Notes under the pieces: model-generated
Told to the model about the DNA's origin: nothing
Database searches by the model: none
Seen by the model: the letters and a program-made list of their open reading frames with translations, nothing else
Assembly: GCA_964389685.1 (NCBI GenBank)
Contig: CAYMFM010000038.1
Coordinates: 1-36,248, forward strand
Direction of reading: 5' to 3'
Length of the DNA stretch: 36,248 nucleotides
From: G020353115 sp964389685
GTDB lineage: Bacteria > Bacteroidota > Bacteroidia > Bacteroidales > VadinHA17
Translations under genes and position numbers: made by a program
In this document: piece by piece, positions 1-8,095 of the stretch
How the letters are laid out: each line of letters starts with the position of its first letter
Position numbering within the stretch: the first letter of the stretch is position 1

Positions 1-720
1 ATGAAACGATCAACCCTGAGCGGTTACGAAAATGAAGTTGCCTACCCCAATCTTTTTGTTTTGGAAGCCTTTTCCAGCTACTTCAACATCTCGATCGATA
101 CCCTGGTAAAAGTCAACCTGAAAGAGCTATCCCAATTCCAGATCTCTCAACTTGAAAAAGGATTCGATGTCTATATCAAAGGCAGTAAATTACGGGTGCT
201 TGCTACGACGGTGGATCAGGAAAACGAAGAAAACATTGAACTGGTTTCGGAAAAGGCAAAAGCAGGCTATAAGAATGGTTTTGCCGATCCCGAATTCATC
301 AGGGAGCTTCCGACTTTCCAACTACCTTTCCTCTCGAAAAGCAAAAAATACAGAACTTTTCAGCTAAAAGGCGATTCCATGCTTCCTATACCGAACGGTT
401 CCTGGATAACCGGAGAGTATCTTCAGGATTGGAATAACCTGGTTTCCGGACAGGCATATGTGGTTTTTACCCTGGATGATGGAATTGTTTTCAAAATTGT
501 TGATAACCGGTTAAAGGAGGAGCAGAAACTGGTCCTCTACTCACTGAATCCGGTCTATGAACCCTACGATGTGCCCATTACTGAGATCAAGGAGATTTGG
601 AAGTTCATTAATTACATTAGCGCAGAAATACCGGATCCGGTGCTGCCCGAGGATCATCTCCTTTCCATGGTAGCAAAATTGAAAAAGGACGTAGATCGAC
701 TGAGTTCACAAATGAACTGA
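1..720 (+). CDS. XRE/S24-family (LexA-like) transcriptional regulator, 5' partial
   Basis: A repressor-type regulator: an N-terminal helix-turn-helix followed by an S24 peptidase fold. The first ~40 residues (STLSGYENEVAYPN, then the helix before SIDTLVKVNL) are only the second half of an XRE helix-turn-helix, so the true start lies before the window and the ATG at position 1 is internal or accidental. The S24 part carries the nucleophile in GDSMLP (Ser126 in this reading) and the general-base lysine in FKIVDNR (Lys165); their spacing is close to LexA. An Ala-Gly pair at 88-89 (AKAGY) sits where LexA-type repressors are self-cleaved. The C-terminus (MVAKLKKDVDRLSSQ) looks like a short coiled coil. 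Family assignment is firm; regulated genes are unknown. Confidence 0.85.
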   Translation: MKRSTLSGYENEVAYPNLFVLEAFSSYFNISIDTLVKVNLKELSQFQISQLEKGFDVYIKGSKLRVLATTVDQENEENIELVSEKAKAGYKNGFADPEFIRELPTFQLPFLSKSKKYRTFQLKGDSMLPIPNGSWITGEYLQDWNNLVSGQAYVVFTLDDGIVFKIVDNRLKEEQKLVLYSLNPVYEPYDVPITEIKEIWKFINYISAEIPDPVLPEDHLLSMVAKLKKDVDRLSSQMN

Positions 721-772
721 GAATGCGCTACTAAAATCGTAAAATCCGATTCAATATTCTTTTTTATCCCGC

Positions 773-780
773 TAAATTTG
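773..780 (+). promoter_or_regulatory. Candidate Bacteroidetes -7 box (TAAATTTG)
   Basis: TAAATTTG matches the Bacteroidetes sigma-A -7 pattern TAnnTTTG. It lies about 105 bases before the ATG of the hybrid kinase, in a 167-base gap free of genes. No clear -33 TTTG is seen, so this is tentative. Confidence 0.3.
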
Positions 781-887
781 TCTATTTTCAAAGCGTCTTG
801 TCAGGTCATATTCCTCCATATCCGGCTGGTAAATGCTTACTCTGACAGGAATAAAAAATTTAACTCCTACCAAACCTTTCGATTAGC

Positions 888-3800
888 ATGGAGCCAATAA
901 AAGTTCTTTATCTGGAAGACAATCCCCTGGATGTCAAAATGCTCGAAAGCAAGCTTGCGGGTGATGAGGTGGAATTCCGCATTCACAGCAGCACGAACGA
1001 AAAGCAGTTTAAGCAGAAGCTTCAGGAGGAGCATTATGATATTATTATTTCCGACTATTATCTTCCACCCTACGATGGGCTAAAAGCACTCGATTATGTT
1101 CAGGAGAAATACCCTCTAACTCCCTTTATTCTAATTTCAGGTGTTGCCGGAGAAGAACTGGCGGTAGAAGCCATAAAACGCGGGGCATCGGATTACATCT
1201 TGAAAGAGAGTTTATACAGGCTCCCCTCCGCTATTCATAAATCCATCCTGTTGTTTAAGGAAAAAGAACTAAAGCAAAAGACAGAAGACCTCAGGACAAA
1301 ATATGATTTCATCATCAACACTTCAAGGTCTCTTATGTCATTGATTGACAGGAATTATACGTATGAAGCAATCAATAATGCCTTTGCTGCCGCACACAAC
1401 CTGATCAAGGAGGAGATCGTCGGGAAATCGCTTTCGGAAATATGGGGTAATCAGAGTTTTAAAAAAAGCATCAAACCCAATCTTGATAAGTCATTTGCTG
1501 ACAACGAGGTCCGTTACCAGGCATGGTTTGAGACTCCAAAACATGGAAAACGTTTTTTTGAAGTTACCTTTTATCCCTACAAGGATGAGAAAGGCAGGAT
1601 TACCCATACTGTCGTTGATACGTTTGATGTTACGGATCGGAATAAAACCGAACAGGCTATCCGGCAACATTCAATGGACCTTGCCCTCATCAATGACCTG
1701 AATGAAGCGGTGAACCGCGGTGAAAGCCTGGAGGGTATCCTTAATATCTTGTGGAAACGCACTGAACAGCTTTTTGATAGTATTGGTGCCGGAATTTACC
1801 TCCTTTCAGAAGATCAGAATGAATTGGTTCTTCAAATTAACAGCAGCGCGAAAAAAAGCATCCGCAGGATTGAAAAACTGGCGGGAAATAAGATCCCGCT
1901 TATCACGATTCCATCCTCTGGTAAAAGCATTTATTGGAATACCTTCAAAACCGGAAAGCCTTATTATACCGAGAATAAAAATGGTATAGCAAATTTAATT
2001 CGGGAACACAACCTTCCCTTCAATTATGAGAGATTGATCCCGACTGCAATACGGATTCTCAATCTCTCTTCTATGCTTAATATACCTCTATTCTCAGGCG
2101 ATAAACCCCTGGGTATCTTTTCCACTGCCAGAAAAGGGACATTCAGCAAGCAGGAAATTGACCGCCTGATTGCTGTTTCAACCCAGGTTACCTCCATCCT
2201 GGAAAGAATATCGATTGAAGAAAGAAATAGGCAACAAGCAGAGGACCAAGGACTTATAAATGAAATAAACCGGGCTGCCAACGAAGGGAAAGACCTTATT
2301 CATATTCTGGCTATCCTTTCTGAATCCACAAGAAGGATGTTTTCCGGCTATGGTGCCACCATCTATCTCGTTTCAGATGATCAGAAATATCTCCTGCCAA
2401 CCCGATTTTCACTCCCTGAAGGAGTAATTACTAACATTGAGAAATTGCTCGGATTCAAGATCACTTCAGTCAGGGCAGAATTGAATTCAGGGAGCAGATT
2501 CAAAGCAGACATTTTAGCTGGAAAGCCTGTACTCCATGATTCCAGAACGGAGATGAAGGAATTTATAAAGGAGTTTGCAGAAACAAAGATGCAGTTAAAA
2601 CTGGTCAATCAGGTTACCAAAATATTGAATTTGAAACATTTGTTAAACATTCCCCTGATATCAGAAGAGGTACCTGTAGGTATATTGAATATCTCGAAAA
2701 CAGAGCCGTTTTCCCAAAATGATATCAGGCGATTAGAATATATCGGATCACAGATAACATCCGTAATATTGAGGAAAAAAGCCGAAGAAGATTTTATCGA
2801 AAGTGAACATAAATTTAAAGCGATTTTTGAATCGGCAAATGATGCCATCTTCCTTATGGATGATAATCACTTCATCGACTGTAATAATCCCACCCTTGAG
2901 ATGTTCGGCTGTTCCAGAGAGGAGATCGTTGGCAAAACGCCGGTCATGTTTTCTCCTGAATTCCAGTTGGATGGAAGGCCTTCAGCGGAGTCTGCACAGG
3001 AAAAAATCAGGAAAGCAAGCAAGGGTGAAAATATGCGTTTCGAATGGGTCCACAAGAAACTAAACGGAACAACCTTCCTCGCTGAAATCAGTCTGAACCA
3101 GCTTGAGCTCAAAGGGAAAAAATACCTTCAGGCCATCGTGCGTGACATCAGCAAACGAAAAAAAGCAGAAGAGGAAATCATTCAGAAAGAGAAAAGCTTG
3201 AGAGAAGCACAACGCATTGCATCCGTGGGAAGCTGGGAATGGGATATGAAAAGGAATGAGATCAACTGGTCGGATCAAACTTACCAAATTTTAGGATTGG
3301 AACCTGGACTTTCCAAGTCAAACCTGGAGGCTTTCCTGAACTTAGTACATGCTGATGAACGGGAAATGGTTCAAAAAACCATTCAACTTTCTATTGACAA
3401 GAAACAACCCGTTGATTTTTTTCACCGGATTACTAAACCCGACGGAGAAGAACGAAGCGTGCATTCAAGGGCAGAAATGGTTTGTGATCCTCAGAATAAA
3501 CCCGTCAGGTTCATCGGGACTATTCATGATATTACCGACCTTAGCAGAGCCGAGAAAGCGTTGCAGGAGAGTGAAGAGAAATTCAGGGCAATATTTGAAA
3601 AAGGACTGTTTGCAGTTGTATTGTCAACCATCGATGGAGAATTAATTCAAACAAATCAGGCAGCACAGGAATTGTTTGGCTATACAGCTGAGGAGCTGTT
3701 AGACAAGCATTTTACAAAACTCACCCATCCGGATGACCGGGCTGAAAGTAAATCATACTATAACCGGTTAATTCAGGGAAAAATACAGCACTTCGTACTT

Positions 3801-5591
3801 GAAAAACGCTACATAAAGAAAAACGGGGATGAGATTTGCTGTCATATCGGTGTCTCTCCCATTAGGAATGATGAGGGGAAAATTATCAACACCATTGGAA
3901 TGATTACCGACATCACGGAACAAAAGCGGGCCGAGCAACAGATAAAACAGCGAACAGAGGAGCTATCCCTGATCAATACGATGAATGCAATGGTGAATAT
4001 TGGGAAGAATGTCAATCAGATCTTTCAATATTTTGCCAAAGCGGTGTTGCGTCTTTACGCCTGCCACATTACCGGATTTGGTATGCTGACGGAAGATGGA
4101 AAATCACTTTTATTAGAGCATATATCCATGTCGTCTAATGTGCTTAAAATCCTTGAAAAAAGGGTTCATAAAGGGATACGAAAACACATTGTCAAACCAC
4201 TCTCAAATGGACTGTTAATGCAGTGTATCAATGGCAAAAAACCCCAGCTTCTGGGAACAAAGGAGGAGATACATGCATTCATCACTGAATTTGCAACCAA
4301 AGCATCCACGCTGAAAATCATTCCTGATATTGTTAACTTACTGAATATTAAATTTGTGTGTAATTTCCCCCTCTATTCAGGCAATGAACGGTTGGGAATG
4401 ATTATAACAATAAGTGCTGAGAATTACAAGGATCATGACATCGAAAGGATGACCAATCTGATTGAACAGATGGTGAGCATTATTATCAGGAAGAAGGTGG
4501 AGGAGGAGAGGACAAAACTCAGCACGGTAGTGGAACAAATGGCGGAAACCGTTATCATTACAGATACAGAAGGGAACCTGTTATATGCCAATCCCGCATT
4601 TGAAAAAATATCTGGCTATTCACGGGAAGAGGCATTGAATCAGAAGTTGAATATTTTAAAAAGTGGAGAACAGCGGCATGAGTTCTATGAAAAGTTATGG
4701 AACACCATTGAACAGGGAAAAGTATGGAAAGGAAAAATGCTGAACAAACGAAAGAACGGGCCCCTGTATGAAGAAAGAGCAACCATCTCCCCAATTACCA
4801 ATGAAGAGGGAAAAATAGTAAATTATGTTGCTGTAAAACAGGATATAACAAGGGAGTCACAGCTGGAAAACCAGCTTATTCAATCACAAAAACTGGAAAC
4901 CGTTGGAACGCTTGCCAGAGGCATTGCACATGATTTTAATAACATATTGGGGACAATCCTTGGCTACAATGATATGGCCATGGAAGAGACGGCTTCAAGC
5001 GAAAAAATCCAAAGTTACCTGACAAGAATGAGAAGGGCTTCGATACGCGCAAAAGACCTGGTAAACCAGATTCTTACCTTCAGCCGGGATTTCAAACCCG
5101 AGCCCAAGCCCGTTAAGATTCATCACCTGATCAGGGATTCCCTTACCCTGTTCAATCCCTCGGCAAGCGAAAACATCAAAATCGAAACGAACATCGATAA
5201 AGACTTCCCATCAATGCATGCGGATCCTTCACAGATTCAACAGGTTATCCTGAATCTACTGACCAATGCAAACCAGGCAATGCAGGATAAAGGGGGCATA
5301 CTAACCATTACTGCTGATACGCTTCGTGTTGATAAACTCCTGGCTGAAAAAACCCCGGATATTACTGAAGGAGAGTATGTCCGGGTATCCGTATCGGATA
5401 CGGGAGCAGGGATGGATGCAGAGACGCTGACTAAAATATTCGAGCCCTTCTTCAGTACCAAACCGGTAGGAATAGGTACAGGTCTCGGACTCTCTGTGGT
5501 TCATGGAATAATTAAGAACCATAACGGTGTGATCACGGTTCAATCCAAAAAAAATAAGGGAACAACATTTTCGGTATACCTGCCTGTATAA
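888..5591 (+). CDS. Large multi-PAS/GAF sensor histidine kinase with N-terminal receiver
   Basis: A 1567-residue cytoplasmic hybrid kinase with no membrane segments. Domains in order (approximate residues): receiver 1-125 with phospho-acceptor Asp56 (IIISDYYLPP), conserved LISG and YILK; PAS 130-255; two GAF-like domains 265-640, each opening with a similar LINxxNxAxNxG motif; three PAS 645-1020; a third GAF-like domain 1030-1200; PAS 1205-1325; HisKA with His1348 in the HDFNN-type H-box; HATPase_c with N-box NLLTNANQAM, DTGAGMD, IFEPFFSTK and GTGLGLS. The three GAF-like domains resemble one another and seem to be internal duplications. The receiver is at the front and no C-terminal receiver is present, so the phosphate may pass to the small receiver protein encoded 88 bases downstream. 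Ligands cannot be read from sequence. Confidence 0.93.
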   Translation: MEPIKVLYLEDNPLDVKMLESKLAGDEVEFRIHSSTNEKQFKQKLQEEHYDIIISDYYLPPYDGLKALDYVQEKYPLTPFILISGVAGEELAVEAIKRGASDYILKESLYRLPSAIHKSILLFKEKELKQKTEDLRTKYDFIINTSRSLMSLIDRNYTYEAINNAFAAAHNLIKEEIVGKSLSEIWGNQSFKKSIKPNLDKSFADNEVRYQAWFETPKHGKRFFEVTFYPYKDEKGRITHTVVDTFDVTDRNKTEQAIRQHSMDLALINDLNEAVNRGESLEGILNILWKRTEQLFDSIGAGIYLLSEDQNELVLQINSSAKKSIRRIEKLAGNKIPLITIPSSGKSIYWNTFKTGKPYYTENKNGIANLIREHNLPFNYERLIPTAIRILNLSSMLNIPLFSGDKPLGIFSTARKGTFSKQEIDRLIAVSTQVTSILERISIEERNRQQAEDQGLINEINRAANEGKDLIHILAILSESTRRMFSGYGATIYLVSDDQKYLLPTRFSLPEGVITNIEKLLGFKITSVRAELNSGSRFKADILAGKPVLHDSRTEMKEFIKEFAETKMQLKLVNQVTKILNLKHLLNIPLISEEVPVGILNISKTEPFSQNDIRRLEYIGSQITSVILRKKAEEDFIESEHKFKAIFESANDAIFLMDDNHFIDCNNPTLEMFGCSREEIVGKTPVMFSPEFQLDGRPSAESAQEKIRKASKGENMRFEWVHKKLNGTTFLAEISLNQLELKGKKYLQAIVRDISKRKKAEEEIIQKEKSLREAQRIASVGSWEWDMKRNEINWSDQTYQILGLEPGLSKSNLEAFLNLVHADEREMVQKTIQLSIDKKQPVDFFHRITKPDGEERSVHSRAEMVCDPQNKPVRFIGTIHDITDLSRAEKALQESEEKFRAIFEKGLFAVVLSTIDGELIQTNQAAQELFGYTAEELLDKHFTKLTHPDDRAESKSYYNRLIQGKIQHFVLEKRYIKKNGDEICCHIGVSPIRNDEGKIINTIGMITDITEQKRAEQQIKQRTEELSLINTMNAMVNIGKNVNQIFQYFAKAVLRLYACHITGFGMLTEDGKSLLLEHISMSSNVLKILEKRVHKGIRKHIVKPLSNGLLMQCINGKKPQLLGTKEEIHAFITEFATKASTLKIIPDIVNLLNIKFVCNFPLYSGNERLGMIITISAENYKDHDIERMTNLIEQMVSIIIRKKVEEERTKLSTVVEQMAETVIITDTEGNLLYANPAFEKISGYSREEALNQKLNILKSGEQRHEFYEKLWNTIEQGKVWKGKMLNKRKNGPLYEERATISPITNEEGKIVNYVAVKQDITRESQLENQLIQSQKLETVGTLARGIAHDFNNILGTILGYNDMAMEETASSEKIQSYLTRMRRASIRAKDLVNQILTFSRDFKPEPKPVKIHHLIRDSLTLFNPSASENIKIETNIDKDFPSMHADPSQIQQVILNLLTNANQAMQDKGGILTITADTLRVDKLLAEKTPDITEGEYVRVSVSDTGAGMDAETLTKIFEPFFSTKPVGIGTGLGLSVVHGIIKNHNGVITVQSKKNKGTTFSVYLPV

Positions 5592-5597
5592 CAGGCA
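5581..5597 (+). other. Short perfect hairpin over the kinase stop codon
   Basis: TGCCTGT-ATA-ACAGGCA forms a 7-bp stem with a 3-base loop that covers the TAA of the hybrid kinase gene. No T-run follows, so it is not a standard intrinsic terminator. It may act as a weak attenuator or protect the 3' end; it could also be chance. Confidence 0.4.
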
Positions 5598-5679
5598 GAC
5601 CAATTCGTTCATACCAATCGGAAATTATGTGCTATTTTATGATAAAACGGATACTATACAATCAAAAACCATGCATGAT

Positions 5680-6048
5680 ATGGCAAAAATACTGATCATT
5701 GACGATGATAACCAGTTCAGGGAGATGCTTCACGAGATGGTGAAAAGAGAAGGTTATATCGTGTTTAGTGCCCTGGATGGTGCAGAAGGAATGAAAATTT
5801 TCAAACAGGAAAAGCCAGACCTTGTCATTACCGATATTATCATGCCGGAAAAAGAGGGACTCGAAACGATTCTTGAATTGAAAAAAAATGTACCGGAGGT
5901 GAAAATAATCGCCATATCGGGTGGCGGACGTTCTCATCCCGGTGACTACCTCCTGACAGCGAAATATTTTGGGGCAGACAAGACACTGGCAAAACCATTC
6001 TCTAAAAGTGAACTGCTCAATTCCATTATTGAGGTGTTGAAATCATGA
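5680..6048 (+). CDS. Stand-alone response regulator receiver protein (CheY-like)
   Basis: A single receiver domain of about 122 residues with no output domain. The acidic pocket (IIDDDNQ), the phospho-acceptor Asp in VITDIIMPE, the Ser in AISGGG and the Lys in LAKPF are all present. The reading frame is open from 5629, but the ATG at 5680 (MAKILIIDDD) puts the first strand directly at the start as usual; 5671 is the other option. It follows the large kinase on the same strand, so it is the likely phosphate acceptor or relay. The GGGRSHPGDYL insert between strand 4 and helix 4 is typical of receivers paired with multi-PAS kinases of the HDFNN type. Confidence 0.88.
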   Translation: MAKILIIDDDNQFREMLHEMVKREGYIVFSALDGAEGMKIFKQEKPDLVITDIIMPEKEGLETILELKKNVPEVKIIAISGGGRSHPGDYLLTAKYFGADKTLAKPFSKSELLNSIIEVLKS

Positions 6049-6066
6049 ACACTTTTGCTTCAACAC
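6034..6066. terminator. Possible stem-loop between convergent genes
   Basis: GTGTTGAA (6034-6041) pairs perfectly with TTCAACAC (6059-6066) across a 17-base loop, spanning the short gap between two convergent genes. The stem is short, the loop is long and no clear T-run follows, so terminator function is weakly supported. Confidence 0.25.
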
Positions 6067-6075
6067 TTCATATAA

Positions 6076-7209
6076 CTATCCTGTGCCAGTGAAAGGAGTA
6101 AGCAACTCCGAAACATAATCGGCAATACTAAGACAGGCAGTCAGTCCGGGTGACTCAATGCCAATGAGATTAACCAGTCCCGGAAGGTTTCTATCTGACT
6201 CTTCCCTGATCAGGAAATCCTTTACTGGATCTCCGGGTTTTTGAAATTTAGGTCTTATCCCGGCCTGATCGGGCAACAGGTCCTGTTCCTCAAGAAACGG
6301 GAGGAATTTCCGGGCAACGCGATAAAAATCGCTGGCATGCCCAGGATCAACAGTATAATCTGACTCACCCTTTTCCAGATACAATGCATTCGGACCAAGC
6401 TTTAGCCGGCCATCCAGATCAACCGTGGTATGAATCCCAAGCCCAACGATCTCCTTTTCCGGCAGTGGATAAATTAGCCGGCTCACCAGTTTGTGCTTGC
6501 CGTTAATAACGCTGAAATACTCACCTTTCCAATAGTAAACACGGTATGTATTCCCAGGTATTCCTGACGAATGGGCAATCTGTGATGCAGATAATCCGGT
6601 TGAATTCACAACCATTTCTGATGTGAAAGTAAATCGCTCCCCGTCTGCATCTTTTATTACGATTTCGTACCCTCCTGTGATCCGGTGTAATTCCAGGACT
6701 TCTGCATGATAAACAAAGTTCACCCCATTGCCCACTGCATCGGTCTCAAGCTGCTTCATCAGGTTATGGGTATCAACAATTCCCGTGGAGGGGAAAAAGA
6801 TGCCCTTTCGAGCATGGATATGAGGTTCAAGCTGATGGATTTCAGGCATGTCCACTATACGTGCATCCGTTACTCCGTTTGCATGCGCACCCCTGAGAAT
6901 ACCCGTCAGTCGATCTGTTTCCGAATCGTCCGTAGCCACGACCAGTTTCCCGCATTTCCTGTATGCTATCTCATGCTGCTCACAATAGCCGTATAATTTT
7001 TCCCTTCCTTCAACGCAAAGACGCGCTTTCAATGATCCGGGCGGATAATAGATTCCCGAGTGAATTACTTCACTGTTCCTGCTGCTTGATTCCTGTCCGA
7101 ATTTCCTGTGTCTTTCAATCACAAACACCGAATCGCACAGGGTTGATAATTTTGCAGCAATCGCCAGTCCAACAACACCGGCACCAATTATGGTTACATC
7201 CGAATCCAA
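6076..7209 (-). CDS. FAD-dependent oxidoreductase, L-2-hydroxyglutarate oxidase/dehydrogenase (LhgO/L2HGDH) type
   Basis: A 377-residue DAO-fold flavoprotein. The FAD-binding Rossmann motif is at the extreme N-terminus (VTIIGAGVVGLAIAAKL), followed by the ERHxxxGQESSSRNSEVIHSGIYYPPG block characteristic of the L-2-hydroxyglutarate oxidase/dehydrogenase family and by KCGKLVVA. By family it oxidises L-2-hydroxyglutarate to 2-oxoglutarate, passing electrons to oxygen or to the quinone pool, but several 2-hydroxyacid or glycerol-3-phosphate oxidases share this fold. Near the C-terminus, AGIRPKF and the final GIESPGLTACLSIADYV complete the FAD site as in LhgO. Length fits the family (~400). It stands alone, convergent with the receiver gene and divergent from the beta-barrel gene. 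No lhgD/csiD neighbours are seen, so the substrate is an inference. Confidence 0.8.
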   Translation of the reverse strand: MDSDVTIIGAGVVGLAIAAKLSTLCDSVFVIERHRKFGQESSSRNSEVIHSGIYYPPGSLKARLCVEGREKLYGYCEQHEIAYRKCGKLVVATDDSETDRLTGILRGAHANGVTDARIVDMPEIHQLEPHIHARKGIFFPSTGIVDTHNLMKQLETDAVGNGVNFVYHAEVLELHRITGGYEIVIKDADGERFTFTSEMVVNSTGLSASQIAHSSGIPGNTYRVYYWKGEYFSVINGKHKLVSRLIYPLPEKEIVGLGIHTTVDLDGRLKLGPNALYLEKGESDYTVDPGHASDFYRVARKFLPFLEEQDLLPDQAGIRPKFQKPGDPVKDFLIREESDRNLPGLVNLIGIESPGLTACLSIADYVSELLTPFTGTG

Positions 7210-7303
7210 TAGCTGATCGTTTTTTGCAATCTACATGCATGCAAATATATAGGAAACGTCTTGTTAAATGATTTTTCTCATTCAATTTTATATCAATCTT
7301 ATC

Positions 7304-7311
7304 TATTTTTG
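7304..7311 (+). promoter_or_regulatory. Candidate Bacteroidetes -7 box (TATTTTTG)
   Basis: TATTTTTG fits TAnnTTTG and lies about 46 bases before the ATG at 7357, a plausible distance for a start site near 7318. It supports starting the next gene at 7357 rather than 7261, because the -7 box would otherwise sit inside the coding region. Confidence 0.35.
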
Positions 7312-7356
7312 TTTTATGCTTCATTCAGACATAAAGTAACCAAAACCACAAATAAC

Positions 7357-8088
7357 ATGAAAAACAACATCTCTTTCATCAAACGGAATATGGGGCGAAG
7401 CGCCTCAAATGAGGTTATCCTGAGACCCTTTTTCAGATCCCTTTCTGCCCGGCTGAAATTTTCTGCCACAATTGTGACTCTTTCTTTGACAACAACAATG
7501 CTCTTTGGAACTGGATTATGGGAAAAGGGCATGGATTCCTCCGAACCGGTCTATACCTTGGACAAAACGCCTGGCAACTATTTACCATTACCACAAGGTG
7601 GAAATTCCAGTTTTGCCACGAACCGTGGCAGTATGATGATCGGAGGAAGCTTAACCTTTCAGTTCAGAAAAGTAGTTGATGATTACGAAGATAAATCGAT
7701 CCTGTTTGAGTTTGAACCAAAAGTCAGTGCATTTGTAGCTCCCTCTTTAGCCATAGGAGGAGCCATACTAACCCGGTATTATAAGTATGGAGATTTTAGC
7801 GCAACCACAACCTGGGGTTTCGGACCTACATTAACATACTTCATTGGCGGACGAAACGAAAAGGTTGTTTACCCTTATCTGGAAGGATCCTTTATTTTTA
7901 CAGGCAACAGTCATATCACAACCTACTCGGAGCTGGAATTTGGTGCCATGATCATGCTGGCAGATGCTGTTGGACTGACTGCCTCACTGAAATACCGGCT
8001 GGATATCCATTACCCCGAAGGATCACAGGCTGAGCATATTAACAATATCATTTTTGGCGTTGGGATCCGTAGCTTCATCTTCAGGTAG
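7357..8088 (+). CDS. Outer-membrane beta-barrel family protein
   Basis: About 243 residues from the ATG at 7357; the frame is open from 7261 but the extra 32 residues look non-coding and overlap a promoter-like site. An unusually long basic leader (residues 1-35, rich in Lys/Arg) precedes a hydrophobic stretch (FSATIVTLSLTTTMLFG) that may be a signal sequence. The rest is alternating amphipathic strands with frequent Gly and aromatics (SLTFQFRKV, GAILTRYYKYG, GFGPTLTYFIGG, PYLEGSFIFTG, TASLKYRLDI) and a C-terminal strand FGVGIRSFIFR, the layout of a small 8-10 strand barrel of the OmpW/OMP_b-brl sort. Function is unknown. The next gene begins 7 bases after the stop, suggesting co-transcription with the SDR gene. 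Confidence 0.7.
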   Translation: MKNNISFIKRNMGRSASNEVILRPFFRSLSARLKFSATIVTLSLTTTMLFGTGLWEKGMDSSEPVYTLDKTPGNYLPLPQGGNSSFATNRGSMMIGGSLTFQFRKVVDDYEDKSILFEFEPKVSAFVAPSLAIGGAILTRYYKYGDFSATTTWGFGPTLTYFIGGRNEKVVYPYLEGSFIFTGNSHITTYSELEFGAMIMLADAVGLTASLKYRLDIHYPEGSQAEHINNIIFGVGIRSFIFR

Positions 8089-8095
8089 AAAAGCA

